DNA of 64,000 nt, taken from Clostridiales bacterium. GTDB taxonomy: Bacteria; Bacillota; Clostridia; Lachnospirales; Lachnospiraceae. The notes under the pieces are model-generated. The model searched no databases, was not told the origin of the DNA, and saw only the letters and a program-made list of their open reading frames with translations. The stretch covers positions 1 through 64,000 of the forward strand of contig JAGZJZ010000012.1 of NCBI GenBank assembly GCA_018365455.1, written 5' to 3'. Below, one piece after another: positions 34,748-43,965 of the stretch (positions within the stretch are counted from its first letter, which is position 1; the number at the start of each line of letters is the position of its first letter). The position numbers were made by a program, and so were the translations under genes.

Positions 34748-35764
34748 TCATGACTCCCGCCTTTTACGAAAGCTCATAACATACAAAATGATTGACAATA
34801 CACTAAAGAACACGGAATGGAAAAATGCCAGTATCATATCAATCTGCGGCTGATGCTTTGCAGATTGAATGAGAAAGAGAAATGCCTCTTCTTTCTTTTT
34901 CCACAGATTTGTCCAGAAGTCAAAATCAGACCATTTCGTTGGGATCATTTCTTTTGGGATTGTGACAAAACGTGAAATTCCCAATATGGTCAGGATCAAT
35001 ATTACAATCACAGCTCCCCACCAGATATAATATGAGACACCCTGGCCTTTTTCTTCCCTGGCATAGCGCAGCAGGGTAATCATAATTCCAAAAGCAAAAA
35101 ATACCGGAAGCAGCAGTATAAGTATTCTGGTTATACCCCTTAAGAGATCCATATCCATGATTTTACCTTCCAGCGAATGGCGCATAAGAAATTCATTCAC
35201 AGTGGTTTCTTTTTCACTGCCCTCCGGAATTCTTACAGTAATACTGTCCAGACTCTGGCCTTCTCCGTCTGCCTGCATTACCACCAGCTGTCTTTCGTCA
35301 TCTATCCCTTTCAAGAGTCCCCTTATGGTCAGCTTTCGGTCCAGATACTCCAGCTGTTTTCCTTCCACATCGGTGCTTCCGAAAAGTTCATAAGCAGTTT
35401 TTTCGTCAATTAAACAACCATTTTTATCATCCGGCGAAAGTGCTGCCGTACCATTAAAAAGAAGCTGGGGATTATTGCACACCAATACAGCTGTTGCAGA
35501 ACTGCTTCGCTGGTATTTTTTATTAGACAGCCTAGCATTTTCTTTTTCACCCCAAATCGTAAACAGCAGCGGGTTATCCTGCTTCTGTTCTGCTTTCTGG
35601 ATTTCAGAAGCAGATTTTGCATCTAACCTGTTATCCGTGAGGACAGCAGTTGCCGTCCCCGGATTGTCACTCATCATTTTACCGTTGTAAAAAACAGCCA
35701 AACCATAACATAAAATCATTAGAAGCACGCCTACTAATCTCGCCCAATACTTTTTTAGCATCAT
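34748..35764 (-). CDS. MacB-like (type VII) membrane protein without ATPase domain
   Basis: A 338-residue protein with one N-terminal transmembrane helix (about 8-26), an external region of about 180 residues that looks like a MacB periplasmic core domain (NPLLFTIWGEKENARL, CLIDEKTAYELFGSTDVEGKQL, LTIRGLLKG) and three C-terminal helices (about 206-230, 243-262, 308-330). This is the topology of MacB/FtsX-type permeases, but the nucleotide-binding domain is absent and no separate ATPase is encoded in the operon. Its ATG overlaps the stop of the adaptor gene by four bases. GCTAAAAAAGT follows a possible second ATG three bases later. It probably works with the adaptor protein. Confidence 0.75.
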   Translation of the reverse strand: MMLKKYWARLVGVLLMILCYGLAVFYNGKMMSDNPGTATAVLTDNRLDAKSASEIQKAEQKQDNPLLFTIWGEKENARLSNKKYQRSSSATAVLVCNNPQLLFNGTAALSPDDKNGCLIDEKTAYELFGSTDVEGKQLEYLDRKLTIRGLLKGIDDERQLVVMQADGEGQSLDSITVRIPEGSEKETTVNEFLMRHSLEGKIMDMDLLRGITRILILLLPVFFAFGIMITLLRYAREEKGQGVSYYIWWGAVIVILILTILGISRFVTIPKEMIPTKWSDFDFWTNLWKKKEEAFLFLIQSAKHQPQIDMILAFFHSVFFSVLSIILYVMSFRKRRES

Positions 35765-37590
35765 TCCTCTGCCAGCCGCACACGACTGCCTCCTGAAATA
35801 TTCTTATCAGTTCCTGTAATAATTTTCTGGTCACTTGTAATTGTTCCATCCGATAGGGCTGCAAAGTTCTCGTTCTGGTCTAACACTTTTACCACTATCT
35901 TCTGTGCCTTTAGTTCATTTCCAAGTACAGATTCTGTTTCCTGGATTACATATACGAATTTTTCATTGTTATCCTCATGGAGGGCAGAAATCGGTACACA
36001 AGTCCGGTAGGTCTTGGACGTTCTTGTTACTTCAAACTCTGCTGCTGTACCTATTTCTAAGGTATCGGCTGGTAATTTTACAGTGACATCCAACATGTCT
36101 TTATCTTCCTCATTTGCCTTTACGGATTCTACCTTCAGGCCTTCTATCGGATTTGTATTATTCCCGGGCTTTATTATTACCGGATCGTTTTTTGCAAGAT
36201 ATTTTTCCTGATCAGCCGGTACCTGTGCCACAAATTTGCTTCCATTGGTAGTATCCGCCAGAAGCATAGCCGTTCCATCTATGGTCTTATCTCCGGTTGT
36301 GACTGCTATTTTTGTCACAATTCCCTTGATGGGGGCTTTTATCTGGCCTCCTGCCGCCAGTAATGCCTCCAATTTTTGTAACTCCATCTGAAGTTTCTCT
36401 TTATCCAGTTTGCTTATTTTACTTGTACTGTCCGTTCCTTCCGGAGCATTGGCATCTTCTAATGCCCGCTGAGCTGTACGTACTCCGTCATCTCTTGCAC
36501 TTACCGCATCATCGTAAGCCTGCTGCTTTGCATTTACATCATCGATCAGCAGCTGTTCCTGCTCCTGTGACTCTTTTGACTGATTTGCCGCCTGGTCCTG
36601 CTGATACTGCTGGATCGCCTGTTCAGCAGACGCTTTTTCTCCCTGGGCTTTTTCAACTTTTTTATTTGCTTTCTCCAACTCACTCTTATACTGGTTACGG
36701 ACTTCCTTTTCTACCTTAGCCAAGTCCTCCGTTTCCGGGGCCTTAGTCTGTGGCTGAGTCTGTGGCTGAGTCTGCGGCTGGGTCTGTGGCTGCGCCGCGG
36801 TGTGGGATTCAGCTCCATTCTCACCGCTGGCTGGCTCAGCAGGCTCTTCTGTCTGCGCCTCTGTATACGCTGCCGCCTTAGCCTGAACTTCTGCCGCCTT
36901 AGCCTGGGCTTCCTGATTTTTCTTTTCCGCTGCATCTAATGCCTTATTTACTTCCCGTTCAATTATCCGTTCCAGTTCCTTAAGTTCATCCTGTGCCTGC
37001 TGAAGCGCTTTTTCTTTTGCTTTCAGAGTTTTGTTCAGTTCCGCATATACCGCATCGTTCCCATCCGTGGGAATCCCCTGCTGGTTCCGGTAATCCTGAA
37101 GCTTCTGCTGTGCCTTTTGCAAGGCATCCGCCGCTCTGGTTACCGCCTCATTTCCTTTTCCTGCAGCCAGATTTATATCCTGCTCCGCTCTGGCTTTGGT
37201 ACTTGACTTTTTCTGTTCCTCTGCACTTAACTTACTTTCATTATCCCCTTCTGTAAGATCCATTTTTTCTATTTCCTGCTTTTTAAGAAGAATCTGTTCC
37301 TTCAGGTTCGCAATATCCAGGTCAAACAACAGATCTCCAGCTTCTACAGACTGGCCTTCACTTACGTAAATTGTCTGTACCTTTGCGTCTCCAATAGTGG
37401 ACACCGCCTGTTCCCGGTTCTGCATCACTTTACCGCTTCCGGTTACCGTATGATCAATTGTCATGCTCTGAGCTGTTTTTGTCTGCACATTTGCCAGACT
37501 TGCACTGTCTGCTGCTCTGGATAATACTGTAAACAGCAGCATCAGCACTAAAAATGAAGCTAATATCTTAATTATTTTTTTTCTGTCCAT
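35761..37590 (-). CDS. MacA/HlyD-like membrane-fusion (adaptor) protein
   Basis: A 609-residue protein: N-terminal transmembrane anchor (residues 7-24), a biotinyl-lipoyl-like half motif (GDAKVQTIYVSEGQSVEAGDLLFDLD), a very long coiled coil (about 80-370) interrupted by a Gln/Thr/Pro linker of QTQP repeats, the second lipoyl half (GQIKAPIKGIVTKIAVTTGD) and a beta-barrel/membrane-proximal region (VKLPADTLEIGTAAEFEVTR, CVPISALHEDN). In Gram-positives such adaptors work with MacB-type exporters. AAGGAGTAGGTGAT sets the start at 37590, five bases after the upstream permease stop, so it belongs to the sugar-ABC-like operon. Confidence 0.88.
   Translation of the reverse strand: MDRKKIIKILASFLVLMLLFTVLSRAADSASLANVQTKTAQSMTIDHTVTGSGKVMQNREQAVSTIGDAKVQTIYVSEGQSVEAGDLLFDLDIANLKEQILLKKQEIEKMDLTEGDNESKLSAEEQKKSSTKARAEQDINLAAGKGNEAVTRAADALQKAQQKLQDYRNQQGIPTDGNDAVYAELNKTLKAKEKALQQAQDELKELERIIEREVNKALDAAEKKNQEAQAKAAEVQAKAAAYTEAQTEEPAEPASGENGAESHTAAQPQTQPQTQPQTQPQTKAPETEDLAKVEKEVRNQYKSELEKANKKVEKAQGEKASAEQAIQQYQQDQAANQSKESQEQEQLLIDDVNAKQQAYDDAVSARDDGVRTAQRALEDANAPEGTDSTSKISKLDKEKLQMELQKLEALLAAGGQIKAPIKGIVTKIAVTTGDKTIDGTAMLLADTTNGSKFVAQVPADQEKYLAKNDPVIIKPGNNTNPIEGLKVESVKANEEDKDMLDVTVKLPADTLEIGTAAEFEVTRTSKTYRTCVPISALHEDNNEKFVYVIQETESVLGNELKAQKIVVKVLDQNENFAALSDGTITSDQKIITGTDKNISGGSRVRLAEE
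36744..36792. repeat. 12-bp minisatellite inside the adaptor gene
   Basis: Four near-identical 12-base units (GGCTGAGTCTGT type) encode the QTQP repeats of the linker in the adaptor protein. Copy number could vary by slippage. Confidence 0.8.
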
Positions 37591-37595
37591 ATCAC

Positions 37596-38435
37596 CTACT
37601 CCTTTACCGCCGCTGCTACGATTCCCTGTTCCAGATAATCCTGTCCTCCCATGAAGACCAGAATTGCCGGTATTAATGTTACAATCGAAGTTGTAAATGC
37701 GATCCCTGCCTGTTCCAGCCCTATATTCGGCAAGAACAATGATAACGGCCACAATGTCTTATCTTTTAAAAATGTAAGCGGCTGCTCTATCAGATTCCAA
37801 TATTCCAGGAACCCCAACACCATAGCCGATATAATTCCTGCCGAACCTAGTGGTATTCCCAGCCAGATAAATATCTGTACGTTTCCCGCTCCGTCGATCT
37901 TCGCCGATTCAATTACCGCATCTGGAACACTTTCGAAAAATCGGTACATAATAAATACCGGGAATGTAGAGAAAACTGCCGGCAGTATTATACCAAGATG
38001 GGTATCTATCAGATGCAGTTTATCTAAAACCAGGTAATTAGAAAGCATCAATACCTGAAATGGCATCATCATAAGCATTATATATAGCGTAAACAATGTT
38101 TTCCTGAACGGGAATTTGAATTTGGCAAATCCCCATGCTGCGGGCACGCCGATCAGCAGCTGCCCCACTAAAATTCCTGCCACCAGTTTTACAGAATTCC
38201 AAAACATCTTAAAAAATTCCGGTGAGTCTATCAGCAGTTCCACATAAGAACGCAGGGTGGGCGACATCGGTATCAGGCGCCACTCCACATATCCGCTGGT
38301 ACCGGCAAGAACCGGCTTAAGGTTTTCCTTTAACTCCGAAGCACTCATAAATGATCCGGTAAACAAAAAGATGATAGGATAGCAGGCAACAAATGCCAAC
38401 AGGCATAAAAAAACGAAAACAATTTTTTTCTTCAT
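37596..38435 (-). CDS. Carbohydrate-type ABC permease (MalG-like, CUT1)
   Basis: A 279-residue membrane protein with six helices and the EAA loop VPDAVIESAKIDGAGNVQIFIWLGIPL that contacts the ATPase. It matches the MalG-type inner-membrane partner of CUT1 sugar importers. AAGGAGTAGAAAAGG precedes the ATG. It lies six bases after its MalF-like partner and five before the adaptor gene. The intact EAA loop implies that it still docks an ATPase, which must be encoded elsewhere (an MsmX-like shared subunit is likely). Confidence 0.93.
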   Translation of the reverse strand: MKKKIVFVFLCLLAFVACYPIIFLFTGSFMSASELKENLKPVLAGTSGYVEWRLIPMSPTLRSYVELLIDSPEFFKMFWNSVKLVAGILVGQLLIGVPAAWGFAKFKFPFRKTLFTLYIMLMMMPFQVLMLSNYLVLDKLHLIDTHLGIILPAVFSTFPVFIMYRFFESVPDAVIESAKIDGAGNVQIFIWLGIPLGSAGIISAMVLGFLEYWNLIEQPLTFLKDKTLWPLSLFLPNIGLEQAGIAFTTSIVTLIPAILVFMGGQDYLEQGIVAAAVKE

Positions 38436-38441
38436 CCTTTT

Positions 38442-39326
38442 CTACTCCTTTGTATCCCATGCTTTTTGCAGTAACATAATTAATAGAAATATAACCAGGG
38501 CATTTACAACAGCCGCTGCCGCCATTTTATCCAGTTCCAGATTTCGGAACCAGTTGCTCAGCAGATGCTGAATCAGATAGATACTGGTATCCGGATAATC
38601 CCCAGCCACCAGATACGCTTCCCTGAATACCTTAAAGGAGTTCAGGAAGGACAGCACTGCAATGGTAAAGAGTGATGGCAGGAGATTGGGTAATGTTATT
38701 TTCCAGAAGCATTTCCATTCTCCGGCCCCATCTACTTTAGCGGCTTCATATACACTCTCAGAAATCCCTGATAGTCCGGCCACCCAAAGTACGATATCAT
38801 ACCCCAGGTTTTTCCAAACGTAACTAAATACCAGTATCCAGAAAGCATATTCCGTATTCATCCAGTCTACGGTTGTTCCACCGAACTTTTCTATAATACC
38901 ATTTAACATTCCATGGTTATCGAACAACAGCCTCCACAACAGTACGATGGACGCTACCGGAATTGCCATTGGAATCAAAAAACTGCTTTTTAACAGACTT
39001 CCAAACCTCTTCTGCCTATGTAGAAATACTGCAATCAGCAACGATAATATAATCAGTATCGGTATACAAATCGCCACAAATCTTACCGTATTACCAGCTG
39101 CCTGCTTGAAGGCGGGGTTGGTAAATATGGTTATATAATTATTTAGTCCAACCCACTTACCATTGATCGCCTCCGAAAATGACCTTCGTATTACATCCAG
39201 AAACGGAATTAATACAAATATACTAACGCCGATAAAACTGGGAAGGATAAAGAGCAAGCCCGACCATTCGTATTTTGTTTTTTTTCTAATTTTTTTTCTG
39301 TCTTTCATCTTCCTATTTATTTTCAT
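38442..39326 (-). CDS. Carbohydrate-type ABC permease (MalF-like, CUT1)
   Basis: A 294-residue protein with six helices, a basic N terminus and the EAA loop ISESVYEAAKVDGAGEWKCFWKITLP. FLIPMAIPVASIVLLWRLLF is the usual helix-3 region of these permeases. AGGGG lies upstream of the ATG at 39326. It is partner of the following MalG-like gene. Confidence 0.93.
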   Translation of the reverse strand: MKINRKMKDRKKIRKKTKYEWSGLLFILPSFIGVSIFVLIPFLDVIRRSFSEAINGKWVGLNNYITIFTNPAFKQAAGNTVRFVAICIPILIILSLLIAVFLHRQKRFGSLLKSSFLIPMAIPVASIVLLWRLLFDNHGMLNGIIEKFGGTTVDWMNTEYAFWILVFSYVWKNLGYDIVLWVAGLSGISESVYEAAKVDGAGEWKCFWKITLPNLLPSLFTIAVLSFLNSFKVFREAYLVAGDYPDTSIYLIQHLLSNWFRNLELDKMAAAAVVNALVIFLLIMLLQKAWDTKE

Positions 39327-39372
39327 ATGATGCCCCTGCCGGTATACCCCTTCTATCGAACTATTTAACCTG

Positions 39373-41724
39373 TTATTCTGACAAGTACAGTTTTATCTTC
39401 TGCTTTACATTTTTGGCAGCCTCTTCACTGGTAATGTTACCCTTTACACATTGTTCTGCCTGTTCCTTGACATTTTCTTTGATAACATTGTCTGCTAACG
39501 CCGGCGTAGTCAGAGACTCTGCCACAGCATAAAGATCCTTGATATCAGCTTCAGACAGCTGCACGATCCTAAACTCTTTGTTTTCACCGCTTGCTGTGAG
39601 ATATGGTACTGTTTCTCCAAGACCTTCACCTCCGGTTTTAATCCCTTCCTCAAATGCTGTTTTATTCACCGGTAAACCGCCGCCCTGATTAATAATCTGG
39701 GCCTCTTTGGAAAGTAAAAATTCCACAAATATACCTGCTGTTTTTGAATCTGTACTTTTACTGCTGATTCCAATAGCCGCCATCGGTACAAATACATTGG
39801 ACGCCTGCCCGTTTAAAAGCTTTACCGCTCCATCCCCCATTGCCTGATTGGCTGAGACCACCTGTACATACTGGGAAAAATCAGAAATTAGCCCAGCATT
39901 CAGAAGATTCTCTTCTCCCACCAATTCTCCAATGCCCCCATTTATATTATAAAAGGAAGACTCCCCATATTCACCCATAACCATATCATTTTCTTCTGCA
40001 GCCGTATGCTTATCACTGTCATAAATTTGTTTTAGCTGTGTATAGAATTCTTGTAATGATTTCTCATTCAAAGTACCATCTTCCTTTAACCATGCAGCAG
40101 AATTGCTTGCATAAAGTTTTTCAACTAAATCTCCCGGTTCATCATTACCAAGTATACCTTTACCAGGATTTTCTTTTTTCAATTTCTTGATCTGCTCAAC
40201 CATCGTAGTTAAATCATTAATGTTCTCAATATCTCCTTTTCTTCCCTGAATCAGCGGCATCTGAAACCTGGTTGGAATTGCCTGGATCATTTCCCCATTT
40301 GCATACGTATTTTTAATACTTGGGATGATTCCCTCCGCATTTTCTACTTTATTTAAGATTTCTGTCAGATCTGTAAGCAATCCTTTTTCCAGATAAGATT
40401 TCACCGGCATACCATCCAACACGATAATATCCGGTCCTTTTCCTGACATGATGTTTGTGTTCAAAGTACGGAGTGCATCAGATACGGTAACAGCATCATC
40501 TCCTGCCGTCCCAATTTCCATAGTGACAAAAATATCTGGATTCTCTTTTTGAAAAAATGCAATTGCCTGACGTATTTCCGCATTTTCCTTTAGACTGTAT
40601 ACCTTGACCTCTTTGCTGGGTGTGGAAGGTGTATCTTTTGAATAAGTATATCTAAAGAGTTTATAGGTATCCGCCCCTTCTGTCCCGGCTGCTAAAAACG
40701 ATCCGTCTTCCACAGCTGCCAGAGAAATAAATGAAAATTTCGGATTCCCTAAGGAGGTTAATGCTCCGTTGATTATCTGTTCTACCAGATTTCCGCCGAT
40801 TGTATGGCTGTATAAACCACCATTTGTACAAAAGAATATTGATTTATCATCTTTTCCTTTTGTAAATTTGAAGGCTTCTCCTATTCCGCCTGACATCTGC
40901 ATTATTTCTGTTTCGTCTTTCCCTTTTAAAAGCTGTTCCTCAAGGGATGTGTCCTTTTCCATTTGCTTTCCGGTTCCCAGATTATATAACTGCACTTCCG
41001 TATCGGTTACTACAATCAGGGTATTCCCCACGACTTCAAAAGTAATTACATATCCATTCTTAACAATACTGTTAAAACTATTTGTTATTTCTCCGGACTT
41101 TGGATCTATCACATGGATATTACTTTCAAAGTCCAAACCAACAAGTCTGCCGTCATCTGTAAAGGAAAATTTAGAAACAGCATTCTTAAATGACAAGTAT
41201 CCATCTGCGGATGCTTCCCCTTCTCCTTCAGAAAGATTGCTCAATTGAGGTAATTCTAATTTCAATTCAGCTGCTGTTCCATTCTTATCAATTATCCAAT
41301 AAGCAGTAGATGGATCTCCCCTATCTGCTGGCCTGCCCATTACAGCTATAGCCATTTCACCAGATGTCGAGATTGCGGAAGCAGTGATCTGAGACTGATT
41401 CTTAACTGCTTCCTCGGGCAGGCTGTTCACTTCTGACCAGGTGCTTCCTCCATCTTTTGAATCCCAGATAACGGATTTATTTTGGTCATCCGCAGCCAGC
41501 ATTCTAACTTCTCCATTCAACAATGTGTTCATATTAATAATTTTGCTCATTCCCTGTGGAAGCTTCATCTCCTCTTCCAGGTATCTGCCCATTGCAGAAA
41601 TATTTGAACCTTTAGCTCTCTCTGGGGAATTTTCACTTTTCCCCCCAGCGCATCCCGCAAGTGTAATTATAGTAATAACGGCCATCAGGAACATTCCCAG
41701 TACCTTTTTTATGATTGGCTCCAT
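39373..41724 (-). CDS. Lipoprotein fusing a beta-propeller-like domain to a family 1 solute-binding protein
   Basis: A 783-residue lipoprotein (signal with lipobox LAGC). Residues about 55-370 form beta-rich repeats with an Asp-box/BNR motif (SKDGGSTW) and WD40/PQQ-like stretches (FTDDGRLVGLDFESNIHVID, VVTDTEVQLYNLGTG), suggesting a beta-propeller. Residues about 375-783 are a classical extracellular binding domain (VKVYSLKENAEIRQAIAFFQKENPDIFVTMEIG, GPDIIVLDGMPVKSYLEKGLLTDLTEIL, VPMAAIGISSKS). Ordinary CUT1 binding proteins are about 400-450 residues. AGGAGGAAAT precedes the ATG. It heads the operon and is divergent from a two-component system. Confidence 0.85.
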   Translation of the reverse strand: MEPIIKKVLGMFLMAVITIITLAGCAGGKSENSPERAKGSNISAMGRYLEEEMKLPQGMSKIINMNTLLNGEVRMLAADDQNKSVIWDSKDGGSTWSEVNSLPEEAVKNQSQITASAISTSGEMAIAVMGRPADRGDPSTAYWIIDKNGTAAELKLELPQLSNLSEGEGEASADGYLSFKNAVSKFSFTDDGRLVGLDFESNIHVIDPKSGEITNSFNSIVKNGYVITFEVVGNTLIVVTDTEVQLYNLGTGKQMEKDTSLEEQLLKGKDETEIMQMSGGIGEAFKFTKGKDDKSIFFCTNGGLYSHTIGGNLVEQIINGALTSLGNPKFSFISLAAVEDGSFLAAGTEGADTYKLFRYTYSKDTPSTPSKEVKVYSLKENAEIRQAIAFFQKENPDIFVTMEIGTAGDDAVTVSDALRTLNTNIMSGKGPDIIVLDGMPVKSYLEKGLLTDLTEILNKVENAEGIIPSIKNTYANGEMIQAIPTRFQMPLIQGRKGDIENINDLTTMVEQIKKLKKENPGKGILGNDEPGDLVEKLYASNSAAWLKEDGTLNEKSLQEFYTQLKQIYDSDKHTAAEENDMVMGEYGESSFYNINGGIGELVGEENLLNAGLISDFSQYVQVVSANQAMGDGAVKLLNGQASNVFVPMAAIGISSKSTDSKTAGIFVEFLLSKEAQIINQGGGLPVNKTAFEEGIKTGGEGLGETVPYLTASGENKEFRIVQLSEADIKDLYAVAESLTTPALADNVIKENVKEQAEQCVKGNITSEEAAKNVKQKIKLYLSE

Positions 41725-41784
41725 ATTTCCTCCTGTTGATCTATTTACCCTTTTCTTGATTTCCTGTTCATCATAGCATCTCTT

Positions 41785-41852
41785 TCTCTAAGTTATCTCT
41801 AAAAATTATAGATTTACGATAAAAAAATATCTTTCACAATTACTTCACAATT
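41785..41852. promoter_or_regulatory. Direct repeats in the divergent intergenic region
   Basis: TTCACAATT occurs at 41833-41841 and 41844-41852, and TCTCTAA at 41785-41791 and 41796-41802, each pair repeated with an 11-base period, the spacing of OmpR-family heptad sites. On the minus strand TATAAT (41805-41810) lacks a good -35, and the TTGTGAA pair sits just upstream, as for an activated promoter. TATAAT at 41881-41886 could serve the regulator gene. Confidence 0.55.
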
Positions 41853-41925
41853 TATGGTCTTTCCATGGGATTTTTTATGCTATAATAAAAAAGAATAAAA
41901 CGAGTAAAGCAGTAAAGGAGCTATC

Positions 41926-42606
41926 ATGAGAATTTTAATTGTAGAAGATGATGTGAAATTATGTGAATCTCTAAAGATTCAACTGGAGCAGGAGAATATC
42001 AGCGTTGATCTCTGCCATAACGGTGAAGACGGGTTACATCTTATTCGTGATAAGGCCCATGATATTATCCTTCTGGACCGCATGATGCCTCTGATGGATG
42101 GTTTGGAGGTATTGCGTTTAATGCGCGGTGAACATATATCCACGCCGGTAATCCTGGTAACAGCCCTAGGTGAATTGGATGATAAAATTGAAGGATTAGA
42201 TTGCGGAGCTGATGATTATATTGTAAAACCATTTGCTTTTGGGGAACTTATGGCAAGAATCCGCTGCATTGTACGGCGGCCTCAAAAATGGGAAGGCAGC
42301 GATCTGCTGAACTTTGGGGATATTTCGTATGATGCCTCATTGAAAAAGCTGGTAAAAACCGATTCTTCCTGTTCTCTTTCCAAACGAGAAGGGGATCTGC
42401 TGGAATTATTTCTTCGTAATCCGGGGCAGACGCTTCCAAGGCTTACCATTTTGACTAAGGTCTGGGGACCGGATGCAGATGTGGAGGAAGGAAACCTTGA
42501 CAACTACATACATTTTCTAAGAAGGCGTCTAAAGGGAGTTGGAAGCAGCCTCAAGCTGAAAACAGTCCGCGGCGTAGGGTATTGCCTGGAGGAAACAAAT
42601 GTTTAA
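41926..42606 (+). CDS. OmpR-family response regulator
   Basis: A 226-residue regulator with a receiver domain (MRILIVEDDVKLCESL, Asp in IILLDRMMPLMDG, Lys in YIVKPFAFGEL) and a winged-helix domain (SLSKREGDLLELFLRNPGQT, GNLDNYIHFLRRRLKG, LKTVRGVGYCLEE). AAGGAG lies five bases before the ATG. It overlaps the kinase gene by eight bases and is divergent from the hybrid ABC operon, which it probably controls through the 11-bp direct repeats. Confidence 0.94.
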   Translation: MRILIVEDDVKLCESLKIQLEQENISVDLCHNGEDGLHLIRDKAHDIILLDRMMPLMDGLEVLRLMRGEHISTPVILVTALGELDDKIEGLDCGADDYIVKPFAFGELMARIRCIVRRPQKWEGSDLLNFGDISYDASLKKLVKTDSSCSLSKREGDLLELFLRNPGQTLPRLTILTKVWGPDADVEEGNLDNYIHFLRRRLKGVGSSLKLKTVRGVGYCLEETNV

Positions 42607-43894
42607 AAAATTACACCTGCAGCTGACTTTTTTTTGTACTCTGATCACAGGTTTAATTCTGGTAACTATGACCACACTTTGTCTTTATATAGTAGAAAGC
42701 GGTATGAATGACCGGAATTATACCTCTTTTCTGGATAATCTGAATACGATGCTGGCACATTTTGAAAGCCAGTCTACGATCTCACATCAGTGGATCCTTC
42801 AGATGGAGGCAAATTATCATATTAAGTTAAGTATTCTGGATAATGACACCCCCCTCTTCTCTCAGCAGTTGAATAACGATGAGGAGATATCCCGAATTTT
42901 TGGCGAAGCAGAAGAAAAAGCCAGATCCGACCATGATTTTAATGATGCTGGAATCAGCCCTGCAAACATTCTCTCCCGCCATGTAGAATTTAAGATGAAA
43001 GGAAGTAACGGCCAGAAGTATTATGCCTCTGTAGCTTTGATTCCAAAAGATAATGGTTACCTGAATGTTACGGTTTTATATCCACTGGACAGCCTGGAAC
43101 ATGATATTATGGTTCAAAGAGCTCTCTTTGGATTGCTGGACCTGCTGGCAGTTGGACTGCTCACCATTTTTTCCTGGCATTTTACCAAACGAATGATCCA
43201 GCCGATCAAGGAGAGCCGGGAACGCCAGGTGCAGTTCATTGCCGCCGCCTCCCATGAACTCCGTTCCCCCTTAACCGTAATTTTAACCAGTTTATCTGCC
43301 ATGAAAGTAGCAGACAAAAAGCAGTCCGAACAGTTTGCTGATTCCATCCAATCGGAAGGCCAGCGAATGTCCCGCCTGATTGATGATATGCTGACTCTTG
43401 CAAATGCAGATAACAGAACCTGGAGCATCCACCCCTCTGATATTGAATTGGATACGCTGCTCTTGCAGACCTATGAAAAATATGAACGGATTGCCCGGGA
43501 TAAAGGTCTAACCCTTGATGTGGATCTTCCGGAAGACATTCCGCCTACCTATCCCTGTGATGGTGAACGGGTTGCCCAGGTGCTTTCCATACTTATTGAC
43601 AATGCTATGAGCTATACACCAAAAGGCGGAAAGATAAGACTTGGATTAAAGACGGAATCCTCCCGCATTCAGCTCTACGTTGCCGACAACGGTCCAGGCG
43701 TTCCGGATGAATCCAAAAAGTCTATATTCGACCGCTTTTATAGGGTTGATAAGGCTCATAAGGACAAGGCTCATTTTGGATTGGGCCTGTGTATTGCGAA
43801 AGAAATAGTAAAGTTACACAAAGGGAAAATTGCGGTGGAAGATACACCGGGAGGCGGAGCAACCTTCATCGTAACTCTGCCACAGAATTTGTAA
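42599..43894 (+). CDS. Sensor histidine kinase
   Basis: A 431-residue kinase with two transmembrane helices (about 8-30 and 172-192), an external domain of about 140 residues without recognised fold, HisKA (AAASHELRSPLTVILTS) and HATPase (LIDNAMSYTPKGG, DNGPGV, FGLGLCIAK). A full HAMP domain is not obvious. Translation is coupled to the regulator by an eight-base overlap. Its signal could be something handled by the divergent transporter. Confidence 0.93.
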   Translation: MFKKLHLQLTFFCTLITGLILVTMTTLCLYIVESGMNDRNYTSFLDNLNTMLAHFESQSTISHQWILQMEANYHIKLSILDNDTPLFSQQLNNDEEISRIFGEAEEKARSDHDFNDAGISPANILSRHVEFKMKGSNGQKYYASVALIPKDNGYLNVTVLYPLDSLEHDIMVQRALFGLLDLLAVGLLTIFSWHFTKRMIQPIKESRERQVQFIAAASHELRSPLTVILTSLSAMKVADKKQSEQFADSIQSEGQRMSRLIDDMLTLANADNRTWSIHPSDIELDTLLLQTYEKYERIARDKGLTLDVDLPEDIPPTYPCDGERVAQVLSILIDNAMSYTPKGGKIRLGLKTESSRIQLYVADNGPGVPDESKKSIFDRFYRVDKAHKDKAHFGLGLCIAKEIVKLHKGKIAVEDTPGGGATFIVTLPQNL

Positions 43895-43922
43895 AAAATT
43901 AGAAACATACCAGTTTTAATGC

Positions 43923-43964
43923 AGAAGAAGATAAGGACTTCGCATCATATCCTTATCTTCTTCT
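43923..43964. terminator. Convergent terminator hairpin
   Basis: AGAAGAAGATAAGGA and TCCTTATCTTCTTCT form a perfect 15-bp stem with a 12-base loop between the kinase gene and glnA. There is no long T-run after either arm, but the stem ends are T-rich. Confidence 0.65.
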
Positions 43965-43965
43965 G

